Below are positions 57,568 through 64,000 of a stretch of 64,000 nucleotides of DNA, piece by piece (position 1 is the stretch's first letter; each line of letters opens with the position of its first letter). The position numbers and the translations under genes are program-made. The notes under the pieces were generated by a model that was not told the DNA's origin, ran no database searches, and saw only the letters and a list, made by a program, of their open reading frames with translations. Source of the stretch: Panulirus ornatus (taxonomy: Eukaryota > Arthropoda > Malacostraca > Decapoda > Palinuridae); NCBI RefSeq assembly GCF_036320965.1, contig NC_092264.1, positions 21,767,565 to 21,831,564 on the forward strand. Reading direction: 5' to 3'.

Positions 57568-57794
57568 GGGGATAGGGGAGAAAAAATACTTCCCACGTAT
57601 TCCCTGCGTGTCGTAGAAGGCGACTAAAAGGGGAGGGAGCGGGGGGCTGGAAATCCTCCCCTCTCGTTTTTTTCAATTTTCCAAAAGAAGGAACAGAGAA
57701 AGGGGCCAGGTGAGGATATTCTCTCAAAGGCCCAGTCCTCTGTTCTTAACGCTACCTCGCTAACGCGGGAAATGGCAAATAGTATGAAAGAAAG

Positions 57795-57797
<3 letters not shown>
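57561..57797 (+). mobile_element. Mini-RTE, complete
   Basis: 237 bp: TATCCCTGGGGATAGGGG, the RTE 5' UTR-like first 130 bp, a family-specific middle (CCAGGTGAGGATATTC...), and the CGCTACCTCGCTAACGCGGG hairpin part with a GAAAGAAAGAAA end. A good reference copy for the family. Confidence 0.9.
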
Positions 57798-57866
<69 letters not shown>

Positions 57867-57871
57867 TTTTT
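57798..57871. repeat. (AT)n plus T-run
   Basis: Spacer between two tail-to-tail mini-RTEs. Confidence 0.95.
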
Positions 57872-58098
57872 CAAACTATTCGCCATTTCCCGCGTTAGCG
57901 AGGTAGCGTTAAGAACAGAGAACTGGGCCACTGAGGGAATATCCTCACCTGGCCCCCTTCTCTGTTCCTTCTTTTGGAAAATTTAAAAAAATTGAGAGGG
58001 GAGGATTTCCAGCCCCCCGCTCCCTCCCCTTTTAGTCGCCTTCTACGACACGCAGGGAATACGTGGGAAGTATTCTTTCTCCCCTATCCCCAGGGATA
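57872..58098 (-). mobile_element. Mini-RTE, complete
   Basis: Minus-strand partner of 57561-57797 in an inverted pair; ends CCCCAGGGATA at 58098. Confidence 0.9.
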
Positions 58099-58408
58099 AC
58101 AACGTATACATATATATACACACACAGACATATACATATATACACATGTACATAATTCATACTGTCTGCCTTTATTCATTCCCATCGCTACCTCGCCACA
58201 CATGAAATAACAACCCCCTACCCCCTCATGTGTGCGAGGTAGCGCTAGGAAAAGACAACAAAGGCCACATTCGTTCACACTCAGTCTCCAGCTGTCATGC
58301 ACAATACACCAAAACCACAGCTCCCCCTCCACATCCAGGCCCCACAGAACCCTCCACAGCCCACCCCAGACGCCTCACACGCCCTGGTCCAATCCATTGA
58401 CAGCATGT
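58099..58408 (-). mobile_element. Long-tail RTE 3' UTR fragment with A-to-G-rich tract
   Basis: Minus-strand 3' UTR from ACGTATACATATATATAC to GACAGCATG, without hairpin. At 58326-58389 it carries 11 T-to-C (sense A-to-G) changes and one G-to-A relative to 33285-33365. It switches to plus strand at 58406. Confidence 0.82.
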
Positions 58409-58638
58409 TGTATGGTTGCGAGGCATGGGATATGGATAGAGTTGTGCGCAGGAGGATGGATGTGCTGGAAATGAGATGTTTGAGGACAATGTGTGGTGTG
58501 AGGTGGTTTGATCGAGTAAGTAACGTAAGGGTAAGAGAGATGTGTGGAAATAAAAAGAGCGTGGTTGAGAGAGCAGAAGAGGGTGTTTTGATATGGCTTG
58601 GGCACATGGAGAGAATGAGTGAGGAAAGATTGACCAAG
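58406..58638 (+). mobile_element. RTE C-terminal ORF fragment
   Basis: Plus strand from [20 protein letters not shown] to [11 protein letters not shown], open. Flanked on both sides by minus-strand RTE sequence. Confidence 0.82.
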
Positions 58639-59625
58639 CATACACATGTATATACATACGTCCACACACGCAAATATACATACCTACACAGCTTTCCATG
58701 GTTTACCCCAGACGCGTCACATGCCCTGATTCAATCCACTGATAGCACGTCAACCCCGGTATACCACATCGATCCAATTCACTCTATTCCTTGCCCTCCT
58801 TTCACCCTCCTGCATGTTCAGGCCCCGATCACACAAAATCTTTTTCACTCCATCTTTCCACCTCCAATTTGGTCTCCCACTTCTCCTCGTTCCCTCCACC
58901 TCCGACACATATATCCTCTTGGTCAATCTTTCCTCACTCATTCTCTCCATGTGCCCAAACCATTTCAAAACACCCTCTTCTGCTCTCTCAACCATGCTCT
59001 TTTTATTTCCACACATTTCTCTTACCCTTATGTTACTTACTCGATCAAACCACCTCACACCACACATTGTCCTCAAACATCTCATTTCCAGCACATCCAT
59101 CCTCCTGCGCACGACTCTATCCATAGCCCACGCCTCGCAACCATACAACATTGTTGGAACCACTATTCCTTCAAACATACCCATTTTTGCTTTCTGAGAT
59201 AATGTTCTCGACTTCCACACATTCTTCAAGGCTCCCAGGATTTTCGCCCCCTCCCCCACCCTATGATCCACTTCTGCTTCCATGGTTCCATCCGCTGCCA
59301 GATCCACTCCCAGATATCTAAAACACTTTACTTCCTCCAGTTTTGCTCCATTCAAACTTACCTCCCAGTTTACTTGACCCTCAACCCTACTGTACCTAAT
59401 AACCTTGCTCTTATTCACATTTACTCTTAACTTTCTTCTTTCACACACTTTACCAAACTCAGTCACCAGCTTCTGCAATTTCTCACATGAATCAGCCACC
59501 AGCGCTGTATCATCAGCGAACAACAACTGACTCACTTCCCAAGCTCTCTCATCCCCAACAGACTTCATACTTGCCCCTCTTTCCAAAACTCTTGCATTCA
59601 CCTCCCTAACAACCCCATCCATAAA
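58639..59625 (-). mobile_element. 5'- and 3'-truncated short-tail RTE
   Basis: Minus-strand short 3' UTR without the hairpin (58639-58757) and an uninterrupted ORF part to 59622. Ends at MDGVVREVNARV on a short AT tract. Confidence 0.88.
58750..59622 (-). pseudogene. RTE FADD-to-C-terminus ORF, intact stretch
   Basis: 290 codons without interruption: [70 protein letters not shown]. Incomplete RT (fingers and palm motif with EKAYDR missing). Confidence 0.88.
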
Positions 59626-59644
59626 GATATATATATATTTTTTT

Positions 59645-62600
59645 TTTTGCTTTGTCGCTGTCTACCGCGTTTGCGAGGTAGCGCAAGGAAACAGACGAAA
59701 GAAATGGCCCAACCCACCCCCATACACATGTATATACATACGTCCACACACGCAAATATACATACCTACACAGCTTTCCATGATTTACCCCAGACGCTTC
59801 ACATGCCCTGATTCAATCCACTGACAGCACGTCAACCCCTGTATACCACTTCGATCCAATTCACTCTATTCCTTGCCCTCCTTTCACCCTCCTGCATGTT
59901 CAGGCCACAATCACACAAAATCTTTTTCACTCCATCTTTCCACCTCCAATTTGGTCTCCCACTTCTCCTCGTTCCCTCCACCTCCGACACATATATCCTA
60001 TTGGTCAATCTTTCCTCACTCATTCTCTCCATGTGCCCAAACCATTTCAAAACACCCTCTTCTGCTCTCTCAACCACGCTCTTTTTATTTCCACACATCT
60101 CTCTTACCCTTACGTTACTTACTCGATCAAACCACCTCACACCACACATTGTCCTCAAGCATCTCATTTCCAGCATATCCATCCTCCTGCACACAACTCT
60201 ATCCATAGCCCACTGCCTCGTTGCCATACAACATTGTTGGAACCACTACTCCTTCAAACATACCCATTTTTGCTTTCCGAGATAATGTTCTCGACTTCCA
60301 CACATTCATCAAGGCTCCCAGGATTTTCGCCCCCTCCCCCACCCTATGATCCACTACCGCTTCCATGGTTCCATCCGCTGCCAGATCCACTCCCAGATAT
60401 CTAAAACACTTTACTTCCTCCAGTTTTTCTCCATTCAAACTTACCTCCCAATTGACTTGACCCTCACCCCTACTGTACCTAATTACCTTGCTCTTATTTA
60501 CATTTACTCTTAACTTTCTTCTTTCACACACTTTACCAAACTCAGTCACCAGCTTCTGCAGTTTCTCACATGAATCAGCCACCAGCGCTGTATCATCAGC
60601 GAACAACAACTGACTCACTTCCCAAGCTCACTCATCCCCAACAGACTTCATACTTGCCCCTCTTTCCAAAACACCTGCATTCACCTCCCTATCAACCCCA
60701 TCCATAAACAAATTATGCAACCATGGAGACATCACACACCCCTGCCGCAAACCTACATTCACTGAGAACCAATCACTTTCCTTACACATGCCTTACATCC
60801 TCGATAAAAACTTTTCACTGCTTCTAACAACTTGCCTCCCACACCATATATTCTTAATACCTTCCACAGAGCATCTCTATCAACTCTATCATATGCCTTC
60901 TCCAGATCCATAAATGCTACATACAAATCCATATGCTTTTCTAAGTATTTCTCACATACATTCTTCAAAGCAAACACCTGATCCACACATCCTCTACCAC
61001 TTCTGAAACCACACTTCTCTTCCCCAATCTGATGCTCTGTACATGCTTTCACCCTCTCAATCAATACCCTCCCATATAATTTACCAGGAATACTCAACAA
61101 ACTTATACCTCTGTAATTTGAGCACTCACTCTTATAACCTTTGCCTTTGTACAATGGCACTATGCACGCATTCCGCCAATCCTCAGGCACCTCACCATGA
61201 GTCATACATACATTAAATAACCTTACCAACCAGTCAATAATACAGTCACCCCCTTTTTTAATAAATTCCACTGCAATACCATCCAAACCTGCTGCCTTGC
61301 CGGCTTTCATCTTCCACAAAGCTTTTACTACCTCTTCTCTGTTTACCAAATCATTTTCCCTAACCCCCTCACTCTGCACACCACCTCGACCAAAACACCC
61401 TATAACTGCCACTCTATCATCAAACACATTCAACAAACCTTCGAAATACTCACTCCATCTCCTTCTCACATCACCACTACTTGTTATCACCTCCCCATTT
61501 GCGCCCTTCACTGAAGTTCCCATTTGCTCCCTTGTCTTACGCACTTTATTTACCTCCTTCCGGAACATCTTTTTATTCTCCCTAAAATTTAATGATACTC
61601 TCTCACCCCAACTCTCATTTGCCCTCGTTTTCACCTCTTGTACCTTTCTCTTGACCTCCTGTCTCTTTCTTTTATACATCTCCCAAAAATCGTCCAAATG
61701 CCTCTCTCTTCTCTTTCACTAATAATCTTACTTCTTCATCCCACCACTCACTACCCTTTCTAATCAACCCACCTCGCACTCTTCTCATGCCACAAGCATC
61801 TTTTGCACAATCCATCACAGCTTACCTAAATACATCCCATTCCTCCTCCCCCACTCCCCTTACTTCCATTGTTCTCACCTTTTTCCATTCTGTACTGTCT
61901 CTCCTGGTACTTCCTCACACAAGTCTCCTTCCCAAGCTCACTTAATCTCACCACCCTCTTCACCCCACCATTCACTCTTCTTTTCTGAAAACCCATACAA
62001 ATCTTCACCTTAGCCTCCACAAGATAATGATCAGACATCCCTCCAGTTGCACCTCTCAGCACATTAACATCCAAAAGTCTCTCTTTCGCGCGCCTGTCAA
62101 TTAACACATAATCCAATAACACTCCCTGGCCATCTCTCCTACTTACATACGTATACTTATGTATATATCTCGCTTTTTAAACCAGGTATTCCCAATCACC
62201 AGTCCTTTTTCAGCACATAAATCTACAAGCTCTTCACCATTTCCATTTACAACACTGAACACTCCATATATACCAATTATTCCCTCAACTGCCACATTAC
62301 TCACCTTTGCATTCAAATCACCCATCACTATTACCCAGTCTCGTGCATCAAAACCACTAACACACTCATTCAGCTGCTCCCAAAACACTTGCCTCTCATG
62401 ATCTTTCTTCTAATGCCCAGGTGCATATGCACTAATAATCACCCATCTCTCTCCATCAACTTTCAGTTTTACCTATATTAGTCGAGAATTTACTTTCTTA
62501 CATTCTATCACATACTCCCACAACTCCTGTTTCAGGAGTACTGCTCCTCCTTCCCTTCCTCTTGTCCTCTCACTAACCCCTGACTTTACTCCCAAGACAT

Positions 62601-62921
62601 TCCCAAACCACTCTTCCCCTTTACCCTTGAGCTTCGTTTCACTCAGAGCCAAAACATCCAGGTTCCTTTCCTCAAACATACTACCTATCTCTCCTTTTTT
62701 CACATCTTGGTTACATCCACACACATTTAGACACCCCAGTCTGAGCCTTCGAGGAGGATGAGCACTCCCCGCATGACTCCTCCTTCTGTTTCCCACTTTA
62801 GAAAGTTAAAAAATACAAGGAGGGGAGGATTTCTGGCCCCCCGCTCCGATCCCCTCTAGTCGCCTTCTACGACACGCGAGGAATGCGTGGGAAGTATTCT
62901 TTCACCCCTATCCCCAGGGAT
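59645..62921 (-). mobile_element. Full-length short-tail RTE, frame broken
   Basis: 3.28 kb from the hairpin (59652-59692) to the 5' terminus TATCCCCAGGGATA at 62921. 3' UTR to 59831; ORF 59832-62796 with MGNRRRSHAGSAHPPRRLRL at its start. Breaks: frameshifts near 60210, 60630-60760 (a deletion removes VGREESD bases near 60780), 61690, 61825, 62130 and stops near 62412 and 62470. Endonuclease motifs SETK, GDLNAK, LDYVLID and SDH are all visible; GKGYKSEC replaces GKGDKSEC. Confidence 0.9.
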
Positions 62922-62947
62922 ATATATATATATATATTTTTTTTTTT

Positions 62948-63958
62948 GCTTTGTCGCTGTCTCCCGTGTTTGCGAGGTAGCGCAAGGAAACAGACGAAAG
63001 AAATGGCCCAACCCACCCGCATACACATGTATGTACATACACGTCCACACACGCAAATATACATACCTACACAGCTTTCCATGGTTTACCCCAGACGCTT
63101 CATATGCCCTGAATTCAATCCACTGACAGCACGTCAACCCCGGTATACCACATCGATCCAGTTCACTCTATTCCTTGCCCTCCTTTCACCCTCCTGCATG
63201 CTCAGGCCCCAATCACACAAAATCTTTTCCACTCCATCTTTCCACCTCCAATTTGGTCTCCCACTTCTCCTCGTTCCCTCCACCTCCGACACATATATCC
63301 TCTTGGTCAATCTTTCCTCACTCATTCTCTCCATGTGCCCAAACCATTTCAAAACACCCTCTTCTGCTCTCTCAACCACGCTTTTTTTATTTCCACACAT
63401 CTCTCTTACCCTTACGTTACTTACTCGATCAAACCACCTCACACCACACATTGTCCTCAAACATCTCATTTCCAGCACATCCATCCGCCTGCGCACAACT
63501 CTATCCATAGCCCACGCCTTGCAACCATACAACATTGTTGGAACCACTATTCCTTCAAACATACCCATTTTTGCTTTCCGAGATAATGTTCTCGACTTCC
63601 ACACATTCTTCAAGGCTCCCAGGATTTTCGCCCCCTCCCCCACCCTATGATCCACTTCCGCTTCCATGGTTCCATCCGCTGCCAGATCCACTCCCAGATA
63701 TCTAAAACACTTTGCTTCCTCCAGTTTTTCTTCATTCAAACTTACCTCTCAGTTGACTTGACCCTCAACCCTACTGTACCTAATAACCTTGCTCTTATTC
63801 ACATTTACTCTTAACTTTCTTCTTTCACGCACTTTACCAAACTCAGTCACCAGCTTCTGCAGTTTCTCACATGAATCAGCCACCAGCGCTGTATCATCAG
63901 CGAACAACAACTGACTCACTTCCCAAGCTCTCTCATCCCCAACAGACTTCATACTTGC
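62948..63958 (-). mobile_element. 5'-truncated short-tail RTE
   Basis: Hairpin 62950-62990, short 3' UTR to 63133, ORF 63134-63739 and 63749-63958 in one frame, separated by a stop (Trp of VNWEVSL changed) near 63746. Ends at ASMKSV; the last 42 bases of the window (63959-64000) are other sequence with nothing recognised. The 5' end of the preceding full-length copy and this 3' tail are separated by only 15 bp AT and a T-run. Confidence 0.88.
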
Positions 63959-64000
63959 CAACATTATTTATTGGCACCTTCTGTTTGGTGATTTAACGTA

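Overview
The window is retrotransposon-dominated DNA from an animal, most likely an arthropod and probably a decapod crustacean. This is inferred from the element families and the very long (AT)n tracts; no organism-specific marker was read. The only host gene part I can support is one exon at 20237-20530. It matches the C-terminal tail of WDR46 (Utp7/BING4), a small-subunit processome WD40 protein, and is followed by a 3' UTR with AATAAA at 20850.

Nearly everything else descends from one RTE-type non-LTR retrotransposon. The best copy (3345-6645, +) is about 3.3 kb: a short 5' UTR starting near TATCCCTGGGGATA, one 998-codon endonuclease + reverse transcriptase ORF broken by a single stop, and a 3' UTR ending in a hairpin. 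About 30 further copies or pieces lie on both strands. Two 3' UTR types occur. 'Long-tail' copies have about 430-480 bp and are generally more decayed. 'Short-tail' copies have about 180 bp after a shared internal deletion and are mostly fresher. A ~235-bp non-autonomous element, called 'mini-RTE' here, carries the RTE 5' end fused to a relative of the RTE 3' hairpin. It clusters at 29.8-30.3, 49.2, 54.0-55.1 and 57.2-58.1 kb, often as inverted pairs around (AT)n.

Layout: 1-3.3 kb, old minus-strand RTE pieces and a jockey/CR1-like remnant. 3.3-6.6 kb, the near-intact RTE. 6.6-7.5 kb, a Penelope-like remnant. 7.5-18.3 kb, long-tail RTEs in both orientations. 18.3-20.9 kb, a short-tail RTE in an intron and the WDR46 exon. 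20.9-22.7 kb, old repeats. 22.7-30.3 kb, minus-strand RTEs separated by (AT)n. 31.0 kb, assembly gap. 31.1-34.3 kb, RTEs including an inverted-5' copy. 34.5-37.5 kb, a decayed jockey-like element. 37.7-42.5 kb, long-tail RTEs around a pogo/Tigger-like element. 42.5 kb, second gap. 42.9-47.8 kb, tRNA-like repeats, a tandem 520-bp duplication and RTE pieces. 47.9-49.8 kb, RTE pieces. 49.8-51.4 kb, a Jerky/Tigger-like DNA transposon holding a nested hAT-like MITE. 51.5-64 kb, mostly short-tail RTEs and mini-RTEs.

The most interesting signals are the RTE/mini-RTE partnership, a 3' hairpin that pairs fully only in sense RNA, and dense one-directional A-to-G changes (sense strand) in some RTE copies, which look like ADAR-type editing before reverse transcription. 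No complete host gene, functional tRNA, rRNA or CRISPR was seen. All alignments were made by eye.
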